Shown: piece after piece, positions 24,263 to 33,458 of the stretch
Numbering within the stretch: position 1 is the stretch's first letter
How the letters are laid out: each line of letters opens with the position of its first letter
NCBI GenBank assembly: GCA_032560695.1
Contig: JAWGHR010000002.1
Span: 135,050-199,049, forward strand
Source: Peptoniphilus_A harei_B
GTDB lineage: Bacteria; Bacillota; Clostridia; Tissierellales; Peptoniphilaceae
Length of the DNA stretch: 64,000 nucleotides
Reading direction: 5' to 3'
The notes under the pieces: generated by a model
What the model was told of the DNA's origin: nothing
The model's database searches: none
The model's input: only the letters and a program-made list of their open reading frames with translations
Position numbers and translations under genes: made by a program

Positions 24263-26333
24263 TTTCCTCTCTCCTGTAGTCGCAAGTAGAGTTACTACAT
24301 TTTATTGTTTTTTTATTTCTAGAATTCATTTCTGTCAAGATGCTGCCACATTTTGGACACTTCTCATTAATTGGCTTGTTCCAAGATACAAATTCACACT
24401 TTGGATATTGGTCACAGCCATAGAAAATTCTTCCCTTCTTAGACCTCTTAACTACAATTTCTCCGTCGTCACAGTCTGGACACTTAACTCCAATTTTTTC
24501 AACAAGAGGCTTAGTGTTCCTGCACTCAGGAAAGCCTGGACAAGCTAAAAACTTTCCATATCGACCCATTTTTATAACCATATTTCTGCCGCATTTGTCA
24601 CAGACTTCATCAGTTACTGGATCTTCAATTTCAACTTTCTCTATGTTTTCATAAGCCTTGTCGAGATCTTCCTTTAAATCTCCATAGAAGGATCTTACAA
24701 GTTCCTTCCAAGGCTTTTTGCCTTCAGCAATCTCATCAAGTTCGAATTCCATTTGTGCTGTGAATTTCTTATCAACAAGGTTGTCGAAGTTTTCTACTAA
24801 AATTTCATTTACTGTATTTCCAAGCTCTGTTGGAACAAATTTCTTTTCTTCAAGAACCACATAATACCTACTTTGCAATGTAGAAATTGTTGGTGCATAG
24901 GTAGAAGGTCTTCCAACTCCCAAGGCTTCTAGTTCTTTAATAAGTGAAGCTTCATTGTATCTTGGAGGTGGGTTTGTAAAGTGTTGTTCCTTTTGAATGT
25001 CCTTTAATTTTAAAACTTGTCCTTTTTCAAGAGGTGGAATTTCCTTTGCCTTCTCAGGATTGTAATCATAGACTCTTAAGTATCCATCAAAGTTCAAAGT
25101 TGATCCGCTTACCCTAAATATTTCAAGATTAGAAATTATATCAGCTGATATTGTATCAAAAATTGCATTCGCCATAAGTGATGCAACAAACCTATTCCAA
25201 ATCAAAGAGTATAATTTAAATTGATCCTTTGAAAGAGAATCTTTAATAGAGTAAGGAGTCTTTGTAACATCTGTTGGCCTAATACATTCGTGGGCATCTT
25301 GAATGTTTTCAGTTTTTTTGGCAGGTGCTTTTGTCTTGCCAAGATAGTTTTTGCCATAGGACTTTTCTATAAAGTTAAGACAGGCATTTTGTGCTTCTTG
25401 GGAAATTCTAACGGAGTCAGTTCTCATATAAGTTATAAGTCCCACTGAACCTTCCTTAGGAAGTTTTACACCTTCATAAAGACTTTGTGCAACCATCATG
25501 GTCTTCTTTGTAGAAAAATTAATTCTCCTAGAACTTTCTTGTTGCATTGTAGAAGTTGTGAAAGGATTTGGAGATTTTCTAACTCTTTTTCCCTTCTTTA
25601 TAGAGTCCACTGTAAACTTATCCCTATCAATATTATTGATTACCTTGTCAGCATCTTTTTCATTCTTAAGGTCAACCTTCTTAGCCTTATTTTTTTCTTT
25701 AACTCCATAATAGTCTGCAAGAAGTTTTCGCCTTCCAGCCCTTAAATCAGCTTCTATTGTCCAATATTCTTCTGGGATAAAGTTGTTGATTTCTTCTTCC
25801 CTATCGCAAATTAATTTTAGGACAGCTGATTGAACACGACCGGCTGAAAGTCCAGACTTCACTTTTTTCCATAGTAGTGGAGAAATCTTATAGCCTGCAA
25901 GCCTATCAAGTTCACGTCTTGCTTGCTGAGCATCAACTAAGTTCATGTCAATGGCCCTTGGATTTTTGATTTCTCTTTTTACTGTGTCCTTAGTTATTTC
26001 ATTGAAGGTAACCCTGTTTTTGTCATCTTCCTTCATATCTAATATATAAGAAAGGTGCCAAGAGATAGCCTCGCCCTCCCTATCGGGGTCGGTTGCGAGA
26101 AATATCTTATCAGCCTTTTTTGCTTCAGCCTTAATTTCTTTAATAAGGGGTCCCTTACCGTATATATTCATGTATTGTGGTTCAAAATCATTTTCTATAT
26201 CAATGCCAAGCTTTGACTTAGGTAGGTCTCTAACATGACCTACAGATGCAATTACATTGTAATTTGTGCCAAGCATCTTTTTTATTGTCTTAGCCTTAGT
26301 GGGCGACTCCACTATCACAAGATTTTTTGCCAA
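24255..26333 (-). CDS. topA: DNA topoisomerase I
   Basis: A 692-residue type IA topoisomerase that relaxes negative supercoils. The Toprim domain opens with VIVESPTKAKTIKKML (catalytic Glu about 9) and contains the acidic FLATDPDREGEAISWHL. The active-site Tyr is in GLITYMRTDSVRIS (about residue 297). Three C-terminal zinc ribbons with four cysteines each are visible from about residue 575 (CDKC/CPGFPEC, CPDC/CDQYPKC, CPKC/CSNSTC). The gene sits 25 bases after dprA, the widespread dprA-topA order. Its end overlaps pilB by 8 bases, so the housekeeping gene and the pilus operon are joined. Confidence 0.96.
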   Translation of the reverse strand: MAKNLVIVESPTKAKTIKKMLGTNYNVIASVGHVRDLPKSKLGIDIENDFEPQYMNIYGKGPLIKEIKAEAKKADKIFLATDPDREGEAISWHLSYILDMKEDDKNRVTFNEITKDTVKREIKNPRAIDMNLVDAQQARRELDRLAGYKISPLLWKKVKSGLSAGRVQSAVLKLICDREEEINNFIPEEYWTIEADLRAGRRKLLADYYGVKEKNKAKKVDLKNEKDADKVINNIDRDKFTVDSIKKGKRVRKSPNPFTTSTMQQESSRRINFSTKKTMMVAQSLYEGVKLPKEGSVGLITYMRTDSVRISQEAQNACLNFIEKSYGKNYLGKTKAPAKKTENIQDAHECIRPTDVTKTPYSIKDSLSKDQFKLYSLIWNRFVASLMANAIFDTISADIISNLEIFRVSGSTLNFDGYLRVYDYNPEKAKEIPPLEKGQVLKLKDIQKEQHFTNPPPRYNEASLIKELEALGVGRPSTYAPTISTLQSRYYVVLEEKKFVPTELGNTVNEILVENFDNLVDKKFTAQMEFELDEIAEGKKPWKELVRSFYGDLKEDLDKAYENIEKVEIEDPVTDEVCDKCGRNMVIKMGRYGKFLACPGFPECRNTKPLVEKIGVKCPDCDDGEIVVKRSKKGRIFYGCDQYPKCEFVSWNKPINEKCPKCGSILTEMNSRNKKTIKCSNSTCDYRREENE

Positions 26334-26358
26334 AATATCATCTCCTTCTTCCTCTTGT

Positions 26359-27438
26359 TTATTTTAAAATTTGAAATTCATTCATAGAAATTTTTTCAAT
26401 AATTCCCTTAAGTTCCAACTTAGTCAATATCTTATTTATATAAAATACCTCATTATTTAAATTAATGCAAATATCATTTGTGTTATTTATCCCCTTTTCT
26501 ATGAGATTGTAGACTGCTCTCTCTTCAAGATCTAAGTCAATCCTTTCTTCCTTATCCTTTTTAGATAGGATGCCTGGATAGAAGTCTAGAATGTCTTTTA
26601 TCTCAACAAGGGGTATGGCTCCGTCACGAATGAGCTTGTTGGTTCCCACTGAATAAATAGAAGTAATATTTCCTGGAACTGCAAAGACTTCCCTTCCTTG
26701 TTCTGCTGCAAGCCTTGCAGTTATAAGACTACCTGACTTGTCCTTGGCCTCGACAACTACAACAGTTTTTGAAAGTCCAGAAATTATTCTATTTCTCATG
26801 GGAAAAGTAAATTTGTTAGCTTGAGTCCCAAGAGGAAACTCGCTAATGACAGCTCCCCTCTCAGAAATTTCTTCATAAAGAGCCTTGTTTGACTTTGGAT
26901 AAATTACATCTATCCCCGTTCCCAAAACGGCAATTGTGTTTAGATTGTTTAATAAAGCCCTCCTGTGAGATAGAGTGTCAATCCCATAGGCCATTCCACT
27001 AACAATTGTAAAGTCATAAAATCTAAGATCATCGATTATCTTATTGACAGCCATGTTCCCATAAGAAGAATGTGACCTAGCTCCTACAAAGGCAATGGGA
27101 TTATAAATTTTTAAATTTCCTCTAACATATAGGACAGAAGGCGGGTCTTCAATGTATCTAAGTTCATCTGGATAGTCTTCATCGAGAATAGTGACTATGT
27201 GAACTCCAATTGAATTTATTTTTTCACTAATCTTTTCTATTATAAGATCAAAGTCCTCAGCTCGCTCATCTAAGCGATTACTACTTCTTTCTGAAAGAAT
27301 TTTCTCTTCTAAGAAGTCTACCTTATAAAAATCTTCAAGAGGAATGTTTTTATCCAATAAATAATCTAAAACCTTTAGAGAATTTTCACTGGAAAAATTG
27401 ATTGCATTTAAAAAAATAAGTAAGTCTCTTTCCTTCAT
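26359..27438 (-). CDS. dprA: DNA-processing protein DprA
   Basis: A 359-residue protein that loads RecA on incoming single-stranded DNA during transformation. The Rossmann-like core has VGARSHSSYGNMAVNKII (about 126-143), SGMAYGIDTLSHRRAL (about 161-176), VLGTGIDVIYPKSN and FPMRNRIISGLS, all standard. An N-terminal helical region and a C-terminal winged-helix domain (about 300-359, YNLIEKGINNTNDICINL) flank it. It follows comM by 10 bases and precedes topA by 25. Together with the pilus genes downstream it makes natural competence plausible. Confidence 0.95.
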   Translation of the reverse strand: MKERDLLIFLNAINFSSENSLKVLDYLLDKNIPLEDFYKVDFLEEKILSERSSNRLDERAEDFDLIIEKISEKINSIGVHIVTILDEDYPDELRYIEDPPSVLYVRGNLKIYNPIAFVGARSHSSYGNMAVNKIIDDLRFYDFTIVSGMAYGIDTLSHRRALLNNLNTIAVLGTGIDVIYPKSNKALYEEISERGAVISEFPLGTQANKFTFPMRNRIISGLSKTVVVVEAKDKSGSLITARLAAEQGREVFAVPGNITSIYSVGTNKLIRDGAIPLVEIKDILDFYPGILSKKDKEERIDLDLEERAVYNLIEKGINNTNDICINLNNEVFYINKILTKLELKGIIEKISMNEFQILK

Positions 27439-27448
27439 TGGCTCTCTC

Positions 27449-28969
27449 CTAATTGCCCCAGAATTTTTTATCCATAGTTCTGTATTGGATACTTTCGAGT
27501 ACGTGATCCTCTTTTATATTTTCACAGCCATCCATGTCCGCGATGGTCCTTGCGATCTTTAAAATTTTGTTGTAAGTTCTGGCACTCATCCCATACTTCT
27601 TAAAGGCAAGTTCAAGTATATTTTCTGAGTTTTTATCTAGAGGACAATATCTCTTTAATTTATTTTCAGGAATTTCTGAATTATACTTAAAGGACTCATC
27701 TCTAAACCTATCCTTTTGAAGTTCTCTAACATACTTCACCCTATTTCTTATAGCTTCAGAAGATTCCCCAGACCTCTCTGAAGATATGTCCTTGTAATTA
27801 ACTTCTGGTACTTCAAGGTGGATGTCGATCCTGTCCAAAAGTGGATGAGAAATTTTTGAAAGGTATCTTTGGATTTCATAAGGCGAGCAAGTACACTCGT
27901 GAGTCTTTGAGTTATGGTATCCGCAAGGACAGGGATTTAAAGCTACGACGAGTTGGAAGTCTGCAGGGTACTTAACATTTGCGTTGGCACGAGATATTAT
28001 TATGTCCTTTGATTCCATTGGCTGACGCAAAACTTCTAAGACTGACTTGGAGAATTCTGGGAGTTCGTCTAGGAACAAGACACCCTTATGAGCAAGGGAA
28101 ATTTCTCCAGGCTTTGGTATTCTCCCTCCACCTATTAGGGAAACTGCTGATGCTGTGTGGTGAGGTGACCTAAAGGGTGGCTTTGTTATTAATGAGTTGT
28201 CGTCTAAGAGTCCTGATATTGAATAAATTTTTGTAACGTCAATTGCTTCTTCAAAGTCAAGCTCTGGCAAAATTGTTGGAAATCTTTTTGCTGCCATAGT
28301 CTTACCTGATCCTGGCGAACCTAAAATTAAAATATTGGATTTTGCTGATGCAGAAATTTCTAAAGCTCTCTTTAAATTTTCTTGACCCTTAATATCAGAA
28401 AAATCCATGTCATAAGAAACCTTTTCCCTCTTTAGACTACCAATACATCTTTCAATTTGAATTTCACCCCTTATAAAAGAAATAACTTCTTCCAATGTCT
28501 TTACGGGATAAATTTCAACATCAGATACTATGGCACATTCCTTACGATTTTCATAGGGAACTATAAATTTCCTATATCCCTTCTCCCTCATGGATATAAC
28601 CATGGGAAGGGCTCCTTGAATTTTATTTATCTTTCCATCGAGTGCAAGCTCTCCCATGTAAACATAGGGTGAATAGTCCATCTCAAGACTCTCATCGCAG
28701 CTTAAAAGGCTCACTGCTATGGCAAGGTCTAGTTGTGTTCCATCCTTTCTAAGGTTGGCTGGAGCTAAATTTATTGTAATTCTCTTTTTTGGAAAGTCGA
28801 ATCCAGAATTTTTTATTGCCGACTTAACCCTTTCTGTTGATTCCTTGACGGCAGTGTCAGCAAGTCCAACTAAAATAATTTTTGGCATTCCATTTGATAA
28901 GTCTACTTCAACGTCAACTGGATAGCCATTAAGTCCAGTTAAGGTGCAAGTTTTTGTGCAAGAATACAT
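27449..28969 (-). CDS. comM: ComM/YifB-type Mg-chelatase-like AAA+ ATPase
   Basis: A 506-residue protein: an N-terminal Lon-like (ChlI) domain (about 20-150, VGLADTAVKESTERVKSAI and KRITINLAPANLRKDG), then an AAA+ domain with Walker A LGSPGSGKTMAAKRF (about 214-228), Walker B GVLFLDELPEF and a zinc-like CPCG...CTC cluster (about 345-360), and a C-terminal MgChlI domain. In Gram-negatives ComM is a helicase that extends branch migration of transformed DNA. The protein is widespread, so presence alone does not prove competence. It heads the transcription unit ending at the AIR-synthase-like gene, with a plausible promoter upstream. Confidence 0.92.
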   Translation of the reverse strand: MYSCTKTCTLTGLNGYPVDVEVDLSNGMPKIILVGLADTAVKESTERVKSAIKNSGFDFPKKRITINLAPANLRKDGTQLDLAIAVSLLSCDESLEMDYSPYVYMGELALDGKINKIQGALPMVISMREKGYRKFIVPYENRKECAIVSDVEIYPVKTLEEVISFIRGEIQIERCIGSLKREKVSYDMDFSDIKGQENLKRALEISASAKSNILILGSPGSGKTMAAKRFPTILPELDFEEAIDVTKIYSISGLLDDNSLITKPPFRSPHHTASAVSLIGGGRIPKPGEISLAHKGVLFLDELPEFSKSVLEVLRQPMESKDIIISRANANVKYPADFQLVVALNPCPCGYHNSKTHECTCSPYEIQRYLSKISHPLLDRIDIHLEVPEVNYKDISSERSGESSEAIRNRVKYVRELQKDRFRDESFKYNSEIPENKLKRYCPLDKNSENILELAFKKYGMSARTYNKILKIARTIADMDGCENIKEDHVLESIQYRTMDKKFWGN

Positions 28970-29010
28970 AAGGCCTCCTTATCTATGTAAATTACTTTTG
29001 TTTTACTTAC

Positions 29011-29038
29011 TTATATTTTAGCAGAAAACCTTTACAAA
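29011..29038 (-). promoter_or_regulatory. Probable promoter of the comM-dprA-topA-pil unit
   Basis: On the minus strand TTGTAA (29033-29038) is separated from TATAAG (29011-29016) by 16 bases, with AAGGAGG before the comM ATG further down. Confidence 0.45.
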
Positions 29039-29058
29039 TTCTAAAATAATTAAAAAAA

Positions 29059-29080
29059 GCCAGGCGAATTTGCCTGACTT
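29059..29080 (-). terminator. Terminator of the stalk-domain protein gene
   Basis: On the minus strand AGTCAGGC and GCCTGGCT pair (one G.U) around AAATTC, and TTTTTTT follows. It separates the stalk gene from comM. Confidence 0.82.
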
Positions 29081-29097
29081 CATTAAATCTAAATATT

Positions 29098-30390
29098 TTA
29101 TTTTTCAACTGTAACTATTACTTCCTTATCAACTCTTTTTGAAAGTTCTTGATAATGCTTAGTCATTTCCTTGTTCCTATAGTCCACTTGTGCGTCCCTT
29201 GGAACTCCTTGAGCAGTTTTAATTGTGCCCTTAGAGTTTATAAGTTTGTAGAGTTCATCATACATTTCATATTCGCCCTTTTTTTGCTCAAATTGCTCGT
29301 AAAACTTAATACATCCTCCAAAAGTTTTATTTCCAGATTGGACAATTTTTTTGTCTAATATAAAGTAACCTGGTCTCCAAGTTGACTTCTCAACTACAAG
29401 TTCTTGCATAAGATCATTAGGTATCTTAATTGTTACCTTAGGATTTCCAAAAGTGAAAACTGTGTAGTCTTCCTTATTAGGATTTGCCTTATTAGAATTT
29501 GTTTCAACTTTTTTAACTTGTGTAGTCTTCTCACTTGCCTTCGGCTTGTTAATATTTTTTAAATCGAATTTTGTAAAGATATTATTAGTTGGAACAGCAA
29601 CTGACTCTTGGAAAACTTTTAAAATATTGTCGCTTCCCCTTAGACTTGTGTCAAACTTCTTTAGGCTTCCATCTGAAAATTCATACCTAACTAAGACCTT
29701 ACCATCCTCTTGGTAAATATTAATAGCTGGAAAAAAAGCTTTCTCATCTTCTGTGCCAATGGATCCCACAAGACCATTCATAGTGCCTTTCTTGTAAAGA
29801 GACTTGTCATAAAAGTTTACAAGTCCATCTCCAGAAGAATTTTCAATTAAAATATTGTTTTCAAAATTATCTTTAACATAAAGAGCAAATCCAAATTTTG
29901 AAAAATCTAATTTTTTTAAGTTTGAGTAGTCTATATTTCTCGAATTAAATCCATTACCAATATAAACTGCTCCATCATTAGGATTCCAAGTAACTGGCTT
30001 GTTAAGAGATTCTCCAACAAAGCGAATTGGCACATAGGTACTGTCCTTATAAAGTATTGGCGCCACATCCATTGTCTTTTTTACTCCATTGACCTCTAAG
30101 TCTTTACTTTTAACATTCATGCCAACTTCTTGGCCATTTCCCTTGATTGTAATATTGCGAGTAGTATGATCGTAAATTACGTCAAATCCCAAAGTTTCAC
30201 TGACAAATCTTAAGGGCACATAGGTACGACTGTTTGATATAAATCCATAAAATTTCCTGTCTCCCTTGTAGGCAGTCTCGCAATCCACACCATCAATTAC
30301 AAGTGGCGTGTCAAAGTCGTAGGCATAGACATTGGCACTTAAAGTTAGGACCAAGGCAAGCCCAAAAAATAATTTTTTAAATCCTTTCAT
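29098..30390 (-). CDS. Secreted stalk (copper amine oxidase N-terminal) domain protein
   Basis: A 430-residue secreted protein with a signal peptide (about 1-23, ending NVYA). Residues about 30-150 contain two copper amine oxidase N-terminal repeats (NSRTYVPLRFVSETLGFDVIYD and STYVPIRFVGESLNKPVTWN, quoted in parts), which in this group anchor or display proteins at the cell surface; no catalytic copper site is implied. The remaining 280 residues do not match a family I recognise. They include a Thr/Lys/Asn-rich linker near 285-305 and a C-terminal domain beginning YTVFTFGNPKVTIKIP. The gene is monocistronic, with an AAGGAGG site and its own terminator. Function is unknown beyond a probable surface location. 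Confidence 0.8.
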   Translation of the reverse strand: MKGFKKLFFGLALVLTLSANVYAYDFDTPLVIDGVDCETAYKGDRKFYGFISNSRTYVPLRFVSETLGFDVIYDHTTRNITIKGNGQEVGMNVKSKDLEVNGVKKTMDVAPILYKDSTYVPIRFVGESLNKPVTWNPNDGAVYIGNGFNSRNIDYSNLKKLDFSKFGFALYVKDNFENNILIENSSGDGLVNFYDKSLYKKGTMNGLVGSIGTEDEKAFFPAINIYQEDGKVLVRYEFSDGSLKKFDTSLRGSDNILKVFQESVAVPTNNIFTKFDLKNINKPKASEKTTQVKKVETNSNKANPNKEDYTVFTFGNPKVTIKIPNDLMQELVVEKSTWRPGYFILDKKIVQSGNKTFGGCIKFYEQFEQKKGEYEMYDELYKLINSKGTIKTAQGVPRDAQVDYRNKEMTKHYQELSKRVDKEVIVTVEK

Positions 30391-30495
30391 AAAAATCCTC
30401 CTTTTAATATCTTATTTCTTCAATAACATTTTATCACATTAAATTTTAAAATCTAAGATTTACAAAATTTTAAGGAGGTCTCTGGAGATTTCTTC

Positions 30496-30547
30496 AAAAA
30501 AAAAATAAAAAAAATAAAAACCTCCCAACTGTTATCAGCAAGGAGGT
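30496..30547 (-). terminator. Terminator of the M29 aminopeptidase gene
   Basis: The stem ACCTCC/GGAGGT (30520-30525 with 30542-30547) encloses an internal CTG/CAG helix. On the minus strand it is followed by T runs broken by single As (30496-30519). Confidence 0.82.
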
Positions 30548-30576
30548 CTTAATGAAAATTTATCTAATATATATTA

Positions 30577-31824
30577 TTAAATTACAAAATTTCCTTCTTT
30601 AAAGATTTGAACTTGGTCTCCATTTTCTTTGACTCCAATAATTTCTGTTGTTTCATCGCCCACCATGAAGTCAACGTGAGTTAGAGAGTCGTTCATTCCC
30701 CTTTCCTTCAATTCTTCTATTGAAAGTTTTTCTCCTCCTTCAAGACAAGTTGGATAGGACTTACCTAAGGCAAAGTGACAAGATGCATTTTCATCATAAA
30801 GTGTGTTGTAGAAAAGAACCTTTCTCATGGAAATTGGTGTATTGTAAGAAACTAGGGCAACTTCTCCAAGTCTTTTAGCTCCTTCATCTGTGTCTAAAAT
30901 ATTTTGCAAATATTCTTTACCAGCTTTTGCATCATAATCAACTACTTCCCCATCTTTGAAAACTAAATAAAAGTCTTCTATTAGGTTGCCGTTGTAGTTA
31001 AGTGGCATTGTTGAATAAACTTTACCGTTAACTCCGTCGAGTCTTGGAGCAGAGAAAACTTCTTCACTTGGCATGTTGGCTATAAATTCTTCTCCATCTG
31101 AATTTACATCTCCTGCACCTGCAAAGATATAACCCTTTGGAAGTCCAACTTCAAGGTCAGTTCCTTTTTGAGACTTATAAATTAATTTTTCAAACTTAGC
31201 TTCATTTAGGAATTTACTGTATCTGTTTAGGTTGTCTACGTGATTTTCTAAAGCTTTTATTGGATCTTCTTCAAAAAGTCTCACTGAGTTAAAGATTTCA
31301 AACCAAAGTCTTCTAACAGCTTCATCTCCTTCTAAGTCTGGAAAAACTTTTGTAGCCCAAGATGGAATACTAGCTCCCACAACAATCCAAGATACGTAGT
31401 TTGCCATCATCTTTGCAGAAAAGTCTCTCAAGGCTTTGGAGTTTGCAAGATTAGACTTAAATAATTTCTCAGCATCTACTCCCTTAAAGGCATCTGGGTC
31501 TGAACCTGTAACTGAAAGGTACTTTGCCTTCTTCTCCATGTAGTAATTTTCCTTGTCAACCTTGTGCTTTGGTACGTCTGTCAAAACATCAAGACTTTCA
31601 TTTTCATACTTAAGTCTTGAGATAAGTTGGTCTCTGTAATCAACTACAACTTCGCCAGCACCAAGCTCATAGGCCTTCTTTGTGCACTCCACTGCAAAGT
31701 CTCTTGCTTCAATGGGACATCTAACAACAAGTTTGTCCCCATCTTTAATTTTTAAACCAACTTTTAAAATTAGTTCAACATATTTTTCTATATAATCTTC
31801 GACTTTAAAATTTTTATAGTCCAT
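30577..31824 (-). CDS. M29-family (thermophilic-type) metallo-aminopeptidase
   Basis: A 415-residue cytosolic aminopeptidase of the AmpS/PepS/AmpII group, the usual length. The N-terminal domain includes KVGLKIKDGDKLVVRCPIEA. The C-terminal domain holds the bimetal ligands: Glu in NMPSEEVFSAP (about 250), Glu in LGEVALV (about 320), His in ASCHFALG (about 350), and the HVDFMVG motif (about 381-387) with His and Asp. M29 enzymes remove N-terminal residues with broad specificity and need Co or Zn. The gene stands alone between two terminators. Family assignment is firm. Confidence 0.92.
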   Translation of the reverse strand: MDYKNFKVEDYIEKYVELILKVGLKIKDGDKLVVRCPIEARDFAVECTKKAYELGAGEVVVDYRDQLISRLKYENESLDVLTDVPKHKVDKENYYMEKKAKYLSVTGSDPDAFKGVDAEKLFKSNLANSKALRDFSAKMMANYVSWIVVGASIPSWATKVFPDLEGDEAVRRLWFEIFNSVRLFEEDPIKALENHVDNLNRYSKFLNEAKFEKLIYKSQKGTDLEVGLPKGYIFAGAGDVNSDGEEFIANMPSEEVFSAPRLDGVNGKVYSTMPLNYNGNLIEDFYLVFKDGEVVDYDAKAGKEYLQNILDTDEGAKRLGEVALVSYNTPISMRKVLFYNTLYDENASCHFALGKSYPTCLEGGEKLSIEELKERGMNDSLTHVDFMVGDETTEIIGVKENGDQVQIFKEGNFVI

Positions 31825-31887
31825 TTAATCATCCCTTCGATTTTTAATTTATTCAAAATTAATATACAACAAAATATAATAAGATGC

Positions 31888-31920
31888 AAAAAAAGATACT
31901 ACCCAAAACGAGTAGCATCT
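31888..31920 (-). terminator. Terminator of the oxaloacetate-decarboxylase-type gene
   Basis: On the minus strand AGATGCTACTC pairs with GAGT-type GGGTAGTATCT (two imperfect positions) around CGTTTT and is followed by TTTTTTT. Confidence 0.78.
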
Positions 31921-31931
31921 TTATAATAAAC

Positions 31932-33275
31932 TTATTTAGAATATTTTTTTGTCAAGAAGTCCTTAGCAACTTGTGGGAAAAGTGCGTAAGTCAATACGTC
32001 TTCGTCACATCTTGCTAAGTCACCAATTTCTGCCTTGTACTTAGCAAAAGCTGGCTCTAAGTGGTTAGCAGGTCTATCAGTAATAACTTCTGCATCACCA
32101 ATTATAGACTTTCTAAAAGCTTCGTCAACTTCCACTGGAGTCTTGCCGTAAAGTCCCTTTAGGTAATCCTTGATTTCATTTGGAACCATCTTGTATCTCT
32201 TTCCTGTCATAACGTTAAAGGAAGCTTGAGTACCAACCATTTGACTCATTGGAGTAACAAGTGGTGGGAAGCCCATGTCTCTTCTAACATTTGGAACTTC
32301 TGCAAGAACCTTGTCAAATAAGTGGTCTTGCTTAGCTGCAGAAAGTTGAGAGCTTAGGTTTGAAAGCATTCCACCAGGTACTTGATAAATTAGTCCCTTT
32401 GGATCAACTGTAAGCATTTTAACTCTCATTGTTCCATTGTTGAGATATTTATTCTTAACTTCTTGGAAGTAAGGAGCAAGTTCATTTAGGATGTCTAGGT
32501 CAAGGTCAACATCGTATCCTGCTTCTTTTAAAATAAGAGCAAGAGTTTCTGTTGGTGGTTGACTTGTTCCACCTGAGAAAGGAGAAATTGCTGTGTCAAT
32601 AATGTCTGCTCCTTCTTCAATCCCCTTAAGGTAAGTCATAGATCCGCAACCAGTAGTTTCGTGAGTGTGAAGTTCTATTGGAATATCAATTACCTTTCTC
32701 ATTGACCTAACTAGGTCCCTTGAAACAGGTGGAGTTAAAATTCCAGCCATGTCTTTGATGGCAATAGAATCTGCACCCATTTCTTGGATTTTTACTGCAA
32801 GATCAGTAAAGTATTCAATAGTGTGAACTTCTGAAGTTGTATAACAAATTGCAACTTGAGCTTCAGCTCCAGCCTTCTTTGTAGCCTTAAGTGAAGTTTC
32901 GATGTTTCTTAAATCGTTTAGAGCGTCAAAAATTCTTATGATGTCAATTCCATTTTTAACAGAAAGCTCAACGAATTTTTCTACAATATCATCGGGATAG
33001 TTTTTGTAACCTAAAAGGTTTTGACCTCTTAGAAGCATTTGTGTCTTTGTATTTTTAAAGTTCGATTTAATATTTCTAAGCCTTTCCCATGGATCTTCAT
33101 CTAAGAATCTTATGCAGGAGTCAAAAGTAGCTCCTCCCCAACATTCGATTGCCTTGTAACCAACCTTGTCAAGTCTTTCTAATGCTGGTTCCATGTCCTT
33201 GTAAGTCATTCGTGTCGCCATAAGTGATTGGTGGGCATCACGAAGAATAGTATCAACAAATTCTATTTTTTTCAT
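31932..33275 (-). CDS. oadA: Oxaloacetate decarboxylase alpha / pyruvate carboxylase B-type carboxyltransferase, lacking a biotin domain
   Basis: About 447 residues from the ATG at 33275, which is preceded by AGGAGG; an in-frame start at 33296 has no such site. The DRE-TIM carboxyltransferase domain begins DTILRDAHQSLMATR with the metal-binding Asp and substrate Arg, and continues with the carboxylated-Lys motif AIKDMAG and metal ligands in HTHETTG (about 200). The PYC_OADA conserved domain follows (about 290-445), with PGGMLSNLSSQL. The roughly 130-residue C-terminal part with the biotinyl-lysine (EAMKM) of full OadA is absent, so a separate biotin carrier must be coded elsewhere. It catalyses transfer of the carboxyl group between oxaloacetate and biotin. 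No oadB/oadG neighbour is present. Confidence 0.85.
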   Translation of the reverse strand: MKKIEFVDTILRDAHQSLMATRMTYKDMEPALERLDKVGYKAIECWGGATFDSCIRFLDEDPWERLRNIKSNFKNTKTQMLLRGQNLLGYKNYPDDIVEKFVELSVKNGIDIIRIFDALNDLRNIETSLKATKKAGAEAQVAICYTTSEVHTIEYFTDLAVKIQEMGADSIAIKDMAGILTPPVSRDLVRSMRKVIDIPIELHTHETTGCGSMTYLKGIEEGADIIDTAISPFSGGTSQPPTETLALILKEAGYDVDLDLDILNELAPYFQEVKNKYLNNGTMRVKMLTVDPKGLIYQVPGGMLSNLSSQLSAAKQDHLFDKVLAEVPNVRRDMGFPPLVTPMSQMVGTQASFNVMTGKRYKMVPNEIKDYLKGLYGKTPVEVDEAFRKSIIGDAEVITDRPANHLEPAFAKYKAEIGDLARCDEDVLTYALFPQVAKDFLTKKYSK

Positions 33276-33421
33276 AAATCCTCCTAGGTATTTCATACGT
33301 TCAGATTATCTTGTTAACATAAGTATAACATAAATTGCTCAAAATTTTTCATACTATAACTTGTTTTTTAACAAATAATTTTTGTTGTCTCGTAAAGTTT
33401 TTATTATATTTTATTATTCTC

Positions 33422-33450
33422 TTTACAAAGCCTTTCTCATTTAGTATAAT
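33422..33450 (+). promoter_or_regulatory. rpsD promoter
   Basis: TTTACA (33422-33427) and a perfect TATAAT (33445-33450) with a 17-base spacer. Predicted start near 33457 gives a leader of about 46 bases. Confidence 0.85.
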
Positions 33451-33458
33451 GCTATCGG

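Noticed and set aside
33297..33420. Clear promoter for the oadA-type gene
   Set aside because: TATACT-like -10 boxes occur on the minus strand, but no acceptable -35 is at 16-18 bases.
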